The notes below the pieces were generated by a model. It saw only the letters and a list, made by a program, of their open reading frames with translations. It did no database searches and had not been told where the DNA came from. The position numbers and the translations under genes were made by a program. This document shows, one piece after another, positions 8,575 through 17,906 of a DNA stretch of 64,000 nt; position 1 is the stretch's first letter, and every line of letters starts with the position of its first letter. The DNA comes from an uncultured Alphaproteobacteria bacterium (GTDB taxonomy: Bacteria; Pseudomonadota; Alphaproteobacteria; Rs-D84), in contig CAKQSE010000003.1 of assembly GCA_934272785.1 (NCBI GenBank), forward strand, positions 28,671 to 92,670. The letters run 5' to 3'.

Positions 8575-9438
8575 ATGAAACTGCATTTTATGAAATATCG
8601 GAAACTGTCATACTGGGTTTCTGGAATATTGGTTGCATTGTCGATTGTATCGCTGGCGTTTCATGGCCTGAATTACGGTATTGATTTCGCGGGTGGTATC
8701 TCGATGGAGGTTAAACCCGTCGCGGCCGATTACACAATTGACAAGATGCGCAGTGACCTGGCCGAATTCAGCCCGGAATTGCAATCGGTTGATAATGACG
8801 CGATTTTGGTGCGTGTCGGTTTGCCCAAGGGGGCAACCGATGCCCAACAAAACGCGCGCGTTGCCGACATTAAACAAATCTTGGGCGACAAGGTGCAATA
8901 TTCCCAGGTGCAAATCGTTGGACCAAAAATCGGTGGCGAATTGGTGCGCGGTGGTATCTTGGCGATATTGGTGTCGTTCGTGCTGATGAGTGTGTATATC
9001 TGGATTCGCTATCGCGGGGGATATGCCGTTGGTTCGTTTGTGTCGTTGGTGTTGGACTTTATTTTAATGTTCGGATTCTTTTCCATTACTGGACTGGAAT
9101 TCAACCAGACATCAATTGCGGTTATCCTGATGGGTATCGGATATTCAATCAATGACAAGGTCGTGAACTATGACCGTATTGATGAAAATATCAAAAAGTA
9201 TCACAAGATGCCGATGACTGAATTGATTGACCTGTCGGTAAATGAAATGTTCCATCGAACAATTATGACCAGTGTTTCAACAATATTGGCAATGGTTGGG
9301 TTGTATTTCTTTGGTGGTATTATGTTGCAAGATTTCGCGGTCGCGATGACGTTCTCGGTTGTGATGGGAACATTGACCAGTATTTATATCTCGAACGTAA
9401 TCTTGTATCACTTTAATTTACGTGACACCAAGTATTGA
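8575..9438 (+). CDS. secF: Protein translocase subunit SecF
   Basis: Partner of SecD in the proton-driven translocation complex. 287 aa: TM1 near residues 13-32, periplasmic domain beginning with YGIDFAGGISMEV, then five helices. The SecF signature reads MGIGYSINDKVVNYDRIDENIK, close to the usual GYSINDTVVVFDRIREN. AAGGAAT-type site before ATG. Confidence 0.96.
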   Translation: MKLHFMKYRKLSYWVSGILVALSIVSLAFHGLNYGIDFAGGISMEVKPVAADYTIDKMRSDLAEFSPELQSVDNDAILVRVGLPKGATDAQQNARVADIKQILGDKVQYSQVQIVGPKIGGELVRGGILAILVSFVLMSVYIWIRYRGGYAVGSFVSLVLDFILMFGFFSITGLEFNQTSIAVILMGIGYSINDKVVNYDRIDENIKKYHKMPMTELIDLSVNEMFHRTIMTSVSTILAMVGLYFFGGIMLQDFAVAMTFSVVMGTLTSIYISNVILYHFNLRDTKY

Positions 9439-9491
9439 TATTGATGCCGCATCGCCACCCATGGGGGACACACAGAGAGAGGAAAAATAAT

Positions 9492-11006
9492 ATGAGATTA
9501 AAAAAATTATTTTTAATGTTGTGTTTTTGTCTGGCGGTGCGGCCGGCGTATTCAGACAGCCTGTTTTTCGAAGATGAACCAATCCAGGACGGCGTGCCTG
9601 TTTTTGAAATGTCAAAAACATTTGCCGATATTTATGAAAAACTGGACGGGGTAAAGTGGGGCGGTAAAAGCATAAATGTCGCGATTGAAAGTTTGGAAAA
9701 CCTGAACAAAAACGCACATATTGCCGCAACAGATGAACGTGTTGTTTTGGTGTGGGGTGATAATATTATTGCAAATTATCCGCGCCCGCGCAGTGGTGAT
9801 TGGAACGGGTTTGGTGAAATAACCACCGCATTGATGTTAAAGTTGCGCGAAAAAGATTCTGAATTGCATCGCGCCAGTCCGTCTGAAATGTATCAAATGG
9901 TCGTGGACAGTTTGATGCGCGGCATTGATGAAAATGGTCGCTATATCTATTCCCGTGCGGCCGAGGTTACCGAAGACGGTCGTATCCTGACCAGTGTGGG
10001 ATTGACCGGGGTGCGTGACGCGCGCGGAAATTGGCGTGTGCACGGCGTGTTCAAGGGCGCGCCCGCGGATGCGGCGGGAATTCGTGCGGGTGATTTGATA
10101 TCTGAAATAAATGGCCGCGCGGTTGCCGATATGTCGGATGATGAATTGGAATCTGTGCTGGCGGGATTTAATTCTGGCACGTCCAAGATAAAATTGTTGT
10201 CGCCATCGGGGACGCGTGATGTCGTGCTGCGTCGTGCAACGATTGTTTTGGCCGATGCCGATGTTGTTCATCGGACGGCCAGTGGTGAAAATTCGGGCGA
10301 CGTTCTGGAAATTGTTGTGCACCAGGCGTCAAATAACGCCGTATCCATTGTGAACGAGGCGCTGGCGACGTATCCGAACCTGGGCGGGATTGTGTTGGAT
10401 TTGCGCGCGGCGTCGGGTGATGACGCGGTTGCAGCGGCAAAGTTGGCGGGACTGTTTATCGGTGCACGGCCTGTAATGCGTATTCAGGAAACCGCAGCCG
10501 AACAGGTCGAGGTTGTTCCCGGTGGCAATGCGGTGACAGATGTGCCGGTTGTTGTTCTGATGTCGGATCAAACACGTGGCACGGCCGAGGCACTGGCCGC
10601 AGCGTTCTATGAATACGGGCGCGGGGTTTTGGTTGGAACGCCGACGGCGGGAAATGCGCGTATTGCAACGCGTCTGGATTTAAATGATGGGGGCGCGCTG
10701 GAATTATTGAACAAGTCAATTCAGACCGGCACCGGGCGCGATATTGATGGGCGTGGGGTATTCCCGATTGTGTGCCTGTCTAATATCCGCAGCACAACGC
10801 AACAAAATGCATTTTTCTTGAATGTGTTAAATAATGATTTTGATGCGCGTGATTTTAATCGTGCGGAAAATATCAACGTTGATGATGTGCGTCGCGGATG
10901 TCCGGTTATTACCAGTGGCACCGACGAAGACGCGGTCGCGGCGGCTGTTTCGGCCAAGATATTGACCGATAAAACTGTTTATACCAGACTGATTGCCGAA
11001 GAATAG
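9492..11006 (+). CDS. S41-type (CtpA-like) PDZ protein, catalytic residues degenerate
   Basis: Exported protein of about 504 aa: signal peptide (MRLKKLFLMLCFCLAVRPAYS), PDZ domain at about 165-240 (GVFKGAPADAAGIRAGDLISEING), then an S41 peptidase-like core. C-terminal processing proteases have SASASE and a later GKG carrying a Ser-Lys dyad. Here these regions read QTRGTAEALAAAF (about 360-370) and GTPTAGNAR (about 382-390): no serine in the first and Asn instead of Lys in the second. Likely a pseudo-protease or scaffold. The start was chosen at MRLKK because it has the GAGAGGAAAAA site and begins the signal peptide; an in-frame upstream ATG overlaps secF. Confidence 0.82.
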   Translation: MRLKKLFLMLCFCLAVRPAYSDSLFFEDEPIQDGVPVFEMSKTFADIYEKLDGVKWGGKSINVAIESLENLNKNAHIAATDERVVLVWGDNIIANYPRPRSGDWNGFGEITTALMLKLREKDSELHRASPSEMYQMVVDSLMRGIDENGRYIYSRAAEVTEDGRILTSVGLTGVRDARGNWRVHGVFKGAPADAAGIRAGDLISEINGRAVADMSDDELESVLAGFNSGTSKIKLLSPSGTRDVVLRRATIVLADADVVHRTASGENSGDVLEIVVHQASNNAVSIVNEALATYPNLGGIVLDLRAASGDDAVAAAKLAGLFIGARPVMRIQETAAEQVEVVPGGNAVTDVPVVVLMSDQTRGTAEALAAAFYEYGRGVLVGTPTAGNARIATRLDLNDGGALELLNKSIQTGTGRDIDGRGVFPIVCLSNIRSTTQQNAFFLNVLNNDFDARDFNRAENINVDDVRRGCPVITSGTDEDAVAAAVSAKILTDKTVYTRLIAEE

Positions 11007-11023
11007 GGCACAAGGGGCGGATA

Positions 11024-11719
11024 ATGTTTTTAGCAGAAAATAATAAAATCAAATGGAATTTATTGGGGGTGGCGACGGTTGTGGTCGCGGTAGCGGTGGC
11101 ATTGGGAATTGCATGGTTTGATAAACCGCTGTATCTGTTTATGCGCAATTTTGACTGTGCGGTGTGGGGTTGGTTTGATAAAATTTTTGACGCAAAAATG
11201 TGGATTGCCGCATCGTTTGTTTTATTGTGCATGTTTTATGGCAAAAAGACTGTTGAATCAAAGCCGTGCTTTAAGAATTCGCAAAATCGGTTTAGTATTT
11301 TTGTGTTTTTTCGCGATTTTATTGTAAAAACAAAGAACAGTTATGCGTTTTTTGTATTTTGCTCTGTCTTGTCGGCATCCATCTTGGCCAAGGGGTTAAA
11401 GATTATGATTGGTCGCGCCCGTCCAATATTTTTCGAGGCATTGGATATGACTGGATTTTTCCCGTGGTCAAACGAGTGGGCATTTAATTCAATGCCATCG
11501 GGACATACGGTTGCGACGTTTGCGGGACTGGTTATGTTGGGTATGTTGGCACCGCGGATAAAATGGTTCACGTGGACATTGGCAATTGTCGTTGGGGCGT
11601 CACGGGTTGCGTATGGGGCGCATTGGCCAACAGACGTTTTGCTTGGGGCATTTATCGGTATGGTGATGGCCGATTTTGTCAAGGCTTTGCTGAAACGCTG
11701 GCAATCAAAATTTGAATAA
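11024..11719 (+). CDS. PAP2-superfamily membrane phosphatase
   Basis: 231-aa membrane protein with the three PAP2 active-site motifs: KIMIGRARP (Kx6RP, about 126-134), MPSGH (about 157-161) and SRVAYGAHWPTD (SRx5H with following D, about 192-203). Such enzymes dephosphorylate undecaprenyl pyrophosphate, phosphatidylglycerol phosphate or lipid A. The exact substrate (PgpB, UppP2 or LpxE-like) cannot be told. About five membrane helices. Ends in a good terminator, so it is probably last in the yajC operon. Confidence 0.85.
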   Translation: MFLAENNKIKWNLLGVATVVVAVAVALGIAWFDKPLYLFMRNFDCAVWGWFDKIFDAKMWIAASFVLLCMFYGKKTVESKPCFKNSQNRFSIFVFFRDFIVKTKNSYAFFVFCSVLSASILAKGLKIMIGRARPIFFEALDMTGFFPWSNEWAFNSMPSGHTVATFAGLVMLGMLAPRIKWFTWTLAIVVGASRVAYGAHWPTDVLLGAFIGMVMADFVKALLKRWQSKFE

Positions 11720-11748
11720 ATTACGCGCCCAGTGGCGCGTTTTTTTTA
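11720..11748 (+). terminator. Intrinsic terminator after PAP2 gene
   Basis: ACGCGCC (11723-11729) pairs with GGCGCGT (11734-11740) around a 4-nt loop, then eight T. Confidence 0.85.
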
Positions 11749-11773
11749 ACATTTTTGTTTAATTTGTGATAAA

Positions 11774-14050
11774 ATGCCGAATATGGAAGGACAATCGAAA
11801 TTTTTACCAGAACGCGTTACGGGCGCGTTAAAGAGTTTTGCACGTCGCATTATTGGTGGCGCGGTGGCGGCGTTGGGACTGTGGGCGATATTTGCGCTGT
11901 TGTTTTTGAATCCGTATCTGGATGGTTTTGCCACGGCCAGCACACTGGGCACGCAATCGGTGATGGGAAATGTTGCGGCGTTTTTACGATATGCGATTGG
12001 CACGGTGCCGGCGTTGTTTTTGTTGCTGTGCATTGTGCGTGCGGGCGTGGCGCGCGTTGCCAATTGGGACGAAACAGTTGCGCCGGAATACAATCTGGTG
12101 CGGGTGTTTGTTGCGCTGTGCCTGGGGGTGGCGGCATTTGGATTGATTTTCCCACGTGGCGTGTTTGGCGGCCTGGCCGGGGTGATTGTGGCGGGTGATG
12201 TTGGTGCGCTGATTGGTGGATGGGGCGCGTTGGTTGGTATTTTATGCCTGGCGGGATTTTTGTTGTTAGGCGGTATGATTTTGCATGTTCGTTGGTCGCA
12301 TGTGCGTGCAACGTTGCACGTGGTGCGCCGCGTTATTGGATGGATTATGACGGCGTTTCACCTGGCGCGGCCGGCGGTGGCAAATGACGACGCGCCAGAT
12401 GCGGCAGCCGCAGACGATGACACCGACGTCGGGGACGAAGCGGATGCCGCCGACGATGATGACGCGTCGGATGAGAAGCCTGCGCGCGCATCGCGCGCCA
12501 CGCGGCGCACGCCCCAGAAAACGTCACGTCGTGCCGCCGCGTCTGACAGTGCGCATCAATATGAATTGCCTGATCCGGCATTTTTGGAAAAATCAAATTT
12601 TGGTAAAAATGTTGTAACGCCAGAATTAAAACGCAATGCCACCGCGATGGAGGTGCACTTTGCCGAATACAATGTCCATGGCAAGGTTGTTGGTATTCGG
12701 CCTGGACCGATTGTTACACTGTATGAATTTATGCCAGACAGCGGCACCCGTATGGTTGACGTCAGCAAGACGGTCAAAGATATGACGCGTGCGATGGCAA
12801 CCGAAAACATCCGTATTGCACACATCCCGGGGACGCCACTGATTGGTGTTGAAATGGTGAACCTGAAACGTCAAATGGTGCGGTTCCGCGGACTGGTGGA
12901 AAGTGAAACATTTCGCACGTCCAAGTCCAAGATTCCATTGGCATTGGGCGTGGATATCGGTGGTAATTATATGTATTTTGATTTGGCAAAAATGCCACAT
13001 ATGTTGATTGCGGGACGCACGGGTTCGGGTAAATCTGTGTTTGTTCAGTCAATCATTATGTCCATCGTTTATCACTTTACACCAGACAAATGCAAACTGA
13101 TGATTATTGACCCCAAGGGGGTTGATTTCGGATTCTGGGATAATATCCCACATCTGATAACACCGATTGTAAAACTGGATCCAAATGCGGCGGTCAATGC
13201 ACTGAAATGGGCTGTGCGCGAGATGGAGGATCGTTATAAACAACTGCAACTGGTCAATGCACGTAATATTGAAAGTTATAATGAAATCGTTGCGGCAAAG
13301 CGGGCCAGTGGTGAAAAAATCACGCGCCAGGTCGCCGTTGGCACAGACGAAGAAACGGGTGAATTGCTGTTTGAAACCCAAGAAGTTGATTTGTCAGATA
13401 TGCCATATATCGTCATTGTTATTGACGAGGTTGCCGACCTGATGAGCCTGGCGCGCAAGGATGTAGAGGCCTGTGTCCAACGTATTGCGCAAAAGGCGCG
13501 TGCGGCGGGTATCCACCTGGTTATGGCGACCCAGCGTCCAGACGCAACAACCATTACCGGTGTTATCAAGGCGAATTTCCCGACACGTATTTCGTTCCAG
13601 GCGCGCAGTAATATTGACTCTATGACAACATTGGGTGAAAAGGGTGCGGAAAACCTGTTGGCGTGTGGTGACATGCTATTCAGCGAGGCTGGACGTGTTC
13701 CGGTGCGTATCCATGGCGCATTTATATCAGACGAAGAAATGACGCGTGTTGGTAATTTCTTGCGCGCGCAACAGGCACCAGATTACGTCGAAGGAATCAC
13801 CGATGACGATGGTGGCGCGGCCGCGGGCGGGGCGGCAATCCCGGGTATGCCGGCGGCCAAGGGGGACAAAGACGCCGACCTGTATAGTCAGGCCAAGGAA
13901 TGTGTCCTGCGTGATAAAAAGCCGACAATTTCGTATATTCAGCGCAGATTGCAAATCGGATACAACAAGGCCGCTGGATTTATGGAACGGATGGAGCAAG
14001 AAGGCATCGTCAGTCCCCCCGACGCCAATAATAAACGGCATATTTTATAG
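11774..14050 (+). CDS. ftsK: DNA translocase FtsK/SpoIIIE
   Basis: Septal ATP-driven pump that moves chromosome termini and activates XerCD at dif. 758 aa: four N-terminal membrane helices (about 30-170), a short Asp/Ala-rich linker (about 200-255), alpha/beta motor with Walker A GRTGSGKS (about 417-424) and Walker B IVIVIDEVADL, and a C-terminal winged-helix gamma domain (about 700-758) that reads KOPS. The linker is short compared with E. coli. No ribosome site is evident: an extended -10 (TGTGATAAA, 11765-11773) abuts the ATG, so the true start may be the ATG at 11783 on a leaderless transcript. Confidence 0.94.
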   Translation: MPNMEGQSKFLPERVTGALKSFARRIIGGAVAALGLWAIFALLFLNPYLDGFATASTLGTQSVMGNVAAFLRYAIGTVPALFLLLCIVRAGVARVANWDETVAPEYNLVRVFVALCLGVAAFGLIFPRGVFGGLAGVIVAGDVGALIGGWGALVGILCLAGFLLLGGMILHVRWSHVRATLHVVRRVIGWIMTAFHLARPAVANDDAPDAAAADDDTDVGDEADAADDDDASDEKPARASRATRRTPQKTSRRAAASDSAHQYELPDPAFLEKSNFGKNVVTPELKRNATAMEVHFAEYNVHGKVVGIRPGPIVTLYEFMPDSGTRMVDVSKTVKDMTRAMATENIRIAHIPGTPLIGVEMVNLKRQMVRFRGLVESETFRTSKSKIPLALGVDIGGNYMYFDLAKMPHMLIAGRTGSGKSVFVQSIIMSIVYHFTPDKCKLMIIDPKGVDFGFWDNIPHLITPIVKLDPNAAVNALKWAVREMEDRYKQLQLVNARNIESYNEIVAAKRASGEKITRQVAVGTDEETGELLFETQEVDLSDMPYIVIVIDEVADLMSLARKDVEACVQRIAQKARAAGIHLVMATQRPDATTITGVIKANFPTRISFQARSNIDSMTTLGEKGAENLLACGDMLFSEAGRVPVRIHGAFISDEEMTRVGNFLRAQQAPDYVEGITDDDGGAAAGGAAIPGMPAAKGDKDADLYSQAKECVLRDKKPTISYIQRRLQIGYNKAAGFMERMEQEGIVSPPDANNKRHIL

Positions 14051-14053
14051 TAA

Positions 14054-14083
14054 AAAAATACCGGCATTTGCCGGTGTTTTTTA
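14054..14083 (+). terminator. Intrinsic terminator after ftsK
   Basis: ACCGGCA (14060-14066) pairs with TGCCGGT (14069-14075), followed by a T-run. Confidence 0.85.
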
Positions 14084-14101
14084 TGCTTTTTTATAGGCGC
14101 G

Positions 14102-14115
14102 TTTTGTGGTATAAT
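14102..14115 (+). promoter_or_regulatory. Extended -10 promoter of the outer-membrane protein gene
   Basis: TTTTGTGGTATAAT, containing TGG-TATAAT, sits 27 bp before the ATG at 14142. The same 14-mer occurs before the MucR gene (17486) and, with one change, before the SPOR gene (29804). Confidence 0.6.
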
Positions 14116-14141
14116 TTGCGTAACGAAAAAGGAGTTTTTTT

Positions 14142-15371
14142 ATGAAAAAGCAAATGTCTTTGTTTATTTGGGCGGTTGCCATGCTGGGGATGAATCCCGT
14201 GCTGGCGGCGACAAACACGGGCGCACGCGCGGCATCCAGTGTTGATTTTTCGAACCAGCCGGCGACGCGTGCACGCACAAATGTGAATTATCAAAAATAC
14301 CAGACACGCACAACCACGCGCACATATGATTCCCAGGACGGCAAGAATATTTATTACACCCAGCCCCAGAATCGCAGCGCGCTGTATAAACAGTATGACG
14401 CGGGTCACACAACAAAAACGACAACTGTTCGCACAACACGCGCGGATACATATCGCAGTGAATTAAAACGTAAATATTTCTTGGCACACCCGTTCTTTCA
14501 GCCGTTGGGTGGCAAGTTTGGTTCGATAACCGATTTGTCATATGGTATGAATTCGTATGATATTAAACTGACCCCACTGTCGGAATATGACATTTCTGAT
14601 ACCAAGGCAAAGTGGGATGGCAAACAGTTTTCAATCAAGGAAGATTTCAGTTATGGTATCACCGACCGTATCGCAGTGCTGGGGATGCTGCAATATGATT
14701 TCGCAAAATACAAATTTGATTGGTCAACCGCACCAGACGATGAAATGGATAACGATGATTTGAATCTGTTCGGTCTGGGTGGCCAGTGGCGTTTTATCGA
14801 TAACGACAAATGGATTGCAACCGCATCTGCGTATTACCAGCACCAGAAAGATATTTCCAACAACTTTATTTTGGATGTCAAGGCTGGATACAAGATTTCG
14901 TCATCAACAATCTATGGTTTGGTGCGCGGTTGGTATGTTGACTTTGACGGTAATTCCTATGGCAATGGCATAGAGGGTAAAACCGAAGAGGGCAATGATT
15001 CCAGCATCTTTATCGCATACAAAACCGATGTTGACAGCGCGTTCTATGTCGAAGGTGGCCTGGGCGTGTTCAGTGTCCTGGACCAGGATTGGACATTTAA
15101 CCTGGAAGCGTTGTTTGGCAGCTATGACTGGCACAACCAGGCGTCGTTAAAGGCGGCAATCGGTTGGCAGCCAAATGATTGGTTCGCATTGAACCTGTAT
15201 GGCAAGACATCAATTTATGACAGTGCCGATGACAAGACATTGGGTTATTGGGCATATGGTGCGTTGAATGCGTCGGGTGAACCGGTGTATCAATGGCAGC
15301 CGCATGGTGATGCCAAAATCAGCAATTATTCTGAAACAACATTTGGCTTGCAGGCAATATTCCAATTCTAG
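14142..15371 (+). CDS. Putative outer-membrane beta-barrel protein (409 aa)
   Basis: Begins with a signal peptide (MKKQMSLFIWAVAMLGMNPVLA) followed by a basic, Thr/Arg/Tyr-rich N-terminal region (about 25-105) and then alternating aromatic/polar strands with many Tyr, Trp and Gly, ending in phenylalanine (LQAIFQF), the usual C-terminal mark for BAM-dependent assembly. AAAAAGGAG ribosome site. No specific family recognised; a pore or adhesin role would be a guess. It shares the phrase DLSYGI-DR-A-LG with the next gene, suggesting the two barrels are related. Confidence 0.75.
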   Translation: MKKQMSLFIWAVAMLGMNPVLAATNTGARAASSVDFSNQPATRARTNVNYQKYQTRTTTRTYDSQDGKNIYYTQPQNRSALYKQYDAGHTTKTTTVRTTRADTYRSELKRKYFLAHPFFQPLGGKFGSITDLSYGMNSYDIKLTPLSEYDISDTKAKWDGKQFSIKEDFSYGITDRIAVLGMLQYDFAKYKFDWSTAPDDEMDNDDLNLFGLGGQWRFIDNDKWIATASAYYQHQKDISNNFILDVKAGYKISSSTIYGLVRGWYVDFDGNSYGNGIEGKTEEGNDSSIFIAYKTDVDSAFYVEGGLGVFSVLDQDWTFNLEALFGSYDWHNQASLKAAIGWQPNDWFALNLYGKTSIYDSADDKTLGYWAYGALNASGEPVYQWQPHGDAKISNYSETTFGLQAIFQF

Positions 15372-15441
15372 TGAAATTGGATAAATATGGTCGGTGCGCG
15401 CATTGCGCGCCCGGCCGTGATTTTATGTGGGGATGATGGTG

Positions 15442-16164
15442 ATGCGTAAAATTTTGTCGTGTGTTTTTGTTTTGTTGTGCATGTTTGTCGGCGCGCCGGC
15501 GGTTGCGGATGACGCGATTTCGCGTGATACGTCGGATCCGCTGTATATGCAGGGACACAAGGAAATTTTATCAAAATCAACATTGACATTTTGGGACAAT
15601 ATTTTACGTGCCGGCCAAGATTTATCATATGGTATAAATGACCGTCTGGCATTGGGTGCGAATATTCATTACCAGTTGGATTTTGATGGTGACGAAGACG
15701 GATTTTCTGCGGCAGATTTTGGCGGTGTGTATCGTTTGGCGCGCGCCGATGACAATGATGCGCGTATGGTGACGGACGCGCTGTTTGGGTTGCGGCTGGG
15801 TGGTTCGTCCCATGTGCGCACGCCGTATTTCGCAGATTCAACATACTACGCCGGATTGCGATTTGGTCGCCAGTGGGAACAGTTCACATTGGCAGGTACA
15901 ATTAAATCCAGTTGGATTTTTGATGATACGCGCGGGATGTCATACATTGACATGACGCCCGAGGCATATTTTCGTATTGCCCCCGATATGCGTATCGGCA
16001 TGGACTTTACATGGCGCAAGGCAACAAACCCGGATTATAACCAGGAATGGTTGGGGGGTAAATTTGTTCGCCAATACGGCCGCACGCAATACATTGGACA
16101 CGTTGACTATGAATTCGAAAGCGATGATTTCCAGGTCGGTGCCCAGGTGAATATTTTATTCTGA
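15442..16164 (+). CDS. Putative outer-membrane beta-barrel protein (240 aa)
   Basis: Signal peptide (MRKILSCVFVLLCMFVGAPAVA) then a compact barrel-like sequence ending QVNILF with terminal Phe. The motif ILRAGQDLSYGINDRLALGANIHY parallels FSYGITDRIAVLGMLQYDF in the preceding gene, so they may be paralogues of different size. The start at 15442 begins the signal peptide and has GGGG about 9 bp upstream; ATGs at 15433 and 15436 are in frame and cannot be excluded. Function unknown. Confidence 0.7.
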   Translation: MRKILSCVFVLLCMFVGAPAVADDAISRDTSDPLYMQGHKEILSKSTLTFWDNILRAGQDLSYGINDRLALGANIHYQLDFDGDEDGFSAADFGGVYRLARADDNDARMVTDALFGLRLGGSSHVRTPYFADSTYYAGLRFGRQWEQFTLAGTIKSSWIFDDTRGMSYIDMTPEAYFRIAPDMRIGMDFTWRKATNPDYNQEWLGGKFVRQYGRTQYIGHVDYEFESDDFQVGAQVNILF

Positions 16165-16167
16165 TAT

Positions 16168-17448
16168 TTACTTTTTTGCGTTTAATTTTTCGCGCAGTGC
16201 GTCCCAATATTCCAAACGCTTTTTAATTTCGCGTTCAAATCCGCGTTCAACCGGGGTATAGAATTTTTGTCGCGGCATTGATTCTGGGAAACAATTTTGT
16301 CCGGAAAATCCAGATGCGGTATCCGGCTCGTAAATATACCCGGCACCATATCCCATATTTTTCATCATTTTTGTTGGTGCATTTAAAATATTCTTTGGTG
16401 GCATCAGGCTGCCAGTGGCGCGGGCCGCGGCATACGCCGCATTTTGTGCGCGATAATTTCCAACACTTTTTGGTGCGGTGCCCAGATAGATTACCAATTC
16501 GGTCAGGGCCAGGTCGCCTTCGGGACTGCCCATGCGTTCATACAATTGCCATGCGGCCAGTGCGATTTGCATTGCGTTTGGATCGGCCAGGCCGACATCT
16601 TCCATTGCGAAACGTGCCAGGCGTCGAAACAGATACATTGGATCCTGGCCCGATGTCATCATGCGTGCCGTCCAATACAGTGCCGCGTCGGTATCCGATG
16701 CGCGCAGTGATTTATGCACGGCGGAAATTAAATTATAATGTTCGTCGCCCGACTTGTCGGACAGGGGCGCGCGCTTTTGCACGGCGGAATCCAGGCCATC
16801 TGAATCCAGAACATGCTTGAAATTCGCATTGATTAAATATTCAATTGTGTTCAGCAAGAATCGCGCATCGCCATCGGCAATATCGGCCAAGTGATTACGT
16901 GCATCTTCGTTTAATGGTAATTTTTTGCCCGTAAATTTTTCGGCACGATTTATCAATTCCATTAAATCATCGTGTGACAATCCCGCCAGCACGCCAACAT
17001 GGCACCGCGACAGTAACGCGTTGTTTAAATTAAAACTGGGGTTTTCGGTGGTCGCACCCATGAATACAACCGTGCCATCTTCCAGATAGGGCAGTAATGT
17101 ATCCTGTTGCGTTTTGTTGAAACGGTGTATTTCGTCAATAAATAATAATGTGTTGCGCCCCAGGTTGCGATTTAATTTCGCGGTCTCCATTGCCTTTTTT
17201 ATATCGGCCGTGCCAGAAAACACCGCAGACATCGGCACAAAATCCATATCCACCGAATTGGCCAACGCGCGCGCGATTGTGGTTTTGCCACACCCCGGCG
17301 GTCCCCACAAAATCAGATTTGATAATTTGTGATTATCAACCATACGGCGCACCAGGCCGTTTTCACCCAGTAATTGCACCTGACCGATGACGTCGTCAAC
17401 GGTCTGGGGGCGCATTAAATCGGCAAGTGGTCTGGTGTCGTTTGGCAT
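16168..17448 (-). CDS. rarA: Replication-associated recombination protein A (RarA/MgsA)
   Basis: Clamp-loader-like AAA+ ATPase acting at stalled replication forks. 426 aa: Walker A GPPGCGKTT (about 49-57), Walker B LLFIDEIHRF (about 100-109), sensor 1 GATTENPSF, arginine-finger region SRCHV, and the C-terminal tetramerisation domain with the signature GYGAGYIYEPD. Tail-to-tail with the outer-membrane gene, three bases apart. Confidence 0.94.
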   Translation of the reverse strand: MPNDTRPLADLMRPQTVDDVIGQVQLLGENGLVRRMVDNHKLSNLILWGPPGCGKTTIARALANSVDMDFVPMSAVFSGTADIKKAMETAKLNRNLGRNTLLFIDEIHRFNKTQQDTLLPYLEDGTVVFMGATTENPSFNLNNALLSRCHVGVLAGLSHDDLMELINRAEKFTGKKLPLNEDARNHLADIADGDARFLLNTIEYLINANFKHVLDSDGLDSAVQKRAPLSDKSGDEHYNLISAVHKSLRASDTDAALYWTARMMTSGQDPMYLFRRLARFAMEDVGLADPNAMQIALAAWQLYERMGSPEGDLALTELVIYLGTAPKSVGNYRAQNAAYAAARATGSLMPPKNILNAPTKMMKNMGYGAGYIYEPDTASGFSGQNCFPESMPRQKFYTPVERGFEREIKKRLEYWDALREKLNAKK

Positions 17449-17485
17449 TTTGTATTTGTTTTACTTTGATTTTATTTATTGTTTA

Positions 17486-17499
17486 TTTTGTGGTATAAT
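17486..17499 (+). promoter_or_regulatory. Extended -10 promoter of the MucR-family gene
   Basis: TTTTGTGGTATAAT, identical to 14102-14115. A transcript would start near 17506, which supports the TTG at 17530 as the start codon. Confidence 0.55.
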
Positions 17500-17529
17500 A
17501 ACTGTATTAGAAATCCAAGGGATTATCAA

Positions 17530-17904
17530 TTGATAAATAACGATAAAAATTCTGACTTTACATTGGCGGTCGCGAACCTGGCGGCGGCGGCAATTGCGGC
17601 AAATCCGGGGTTGACGATGACGGCGGCGGTTGCGGCAGCGCGTGAAACTTTGCGCGGGGCGTCGGCAACACCGGCCCAGATCGCGGCATCGGTCCGATCG
17701 GATAAAATTCAATGTCTGGAAGATGGCACCTGGCACATAATGTTGCGCCGGTATATTCGTCGTAAATTTAATATGACACCGGACGCGTATCGTGAAAAGT
17801 GGGGGCTGCCGGCGGACTATCCATTTGTTGCGCCGAACTATGCATTACATCGTTCCAAGATTGCCAAGAAATCAGGCCTGGGGAAAACAAAGCGGGGAAA
17901 ATAA
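17530..17904 (+). CDS. MucR/Ros-family transcriptional regulator without zinc ligands
   Basis: 124 aa. The C-terminal half matches the MucR signature (NMTPDAYREKWGLPADYPFVAPNYA.. RSKIAKKSGLG), a family that binds AT-rich promoters in alphaproteobacteria and controls envelope and cell-cycle genes. In zinc-binding members the finger is C-x2-C/D ... H ... H; here it reads CLED then LRRYIRRKF, so both histidines are replaced (Y and F). Zinc-free Ros homologues that still fold are known from Mesorhizobium. The start is TTG with AAGGGA 7-8 bp upstream; the upstream in-frame TTG overlaps the promoter. The next gene begins 2 bp after the stop. Confidence 0.85.
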   Translation: MINNDKNSDFTLAVANLAAAAIAANPGLTMTAAVAAARETLRGASATPAQIAASVRSDKIQCLEDGTWHIMLRRYIRRKFNMTPDAYREKWGLPADYPFVAPNYALHRSKIAKKSGLGKTKRGK

Positions 17905-17906
17905 AA

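Noticed and set aside
9435..9491. Upstream ATG for the S41 gene inside secF
   Set aside because: Gives no signal peptide at the N terminus; the ATG at 9492 has a ribosome site and signal peptide.
17799..17906. Longer N terminus for the lysozyme-TPR protein
   Set aside because: It is a shadow of the MucR-family gene; the ATG at 17907 has GGGGAAA upstream.
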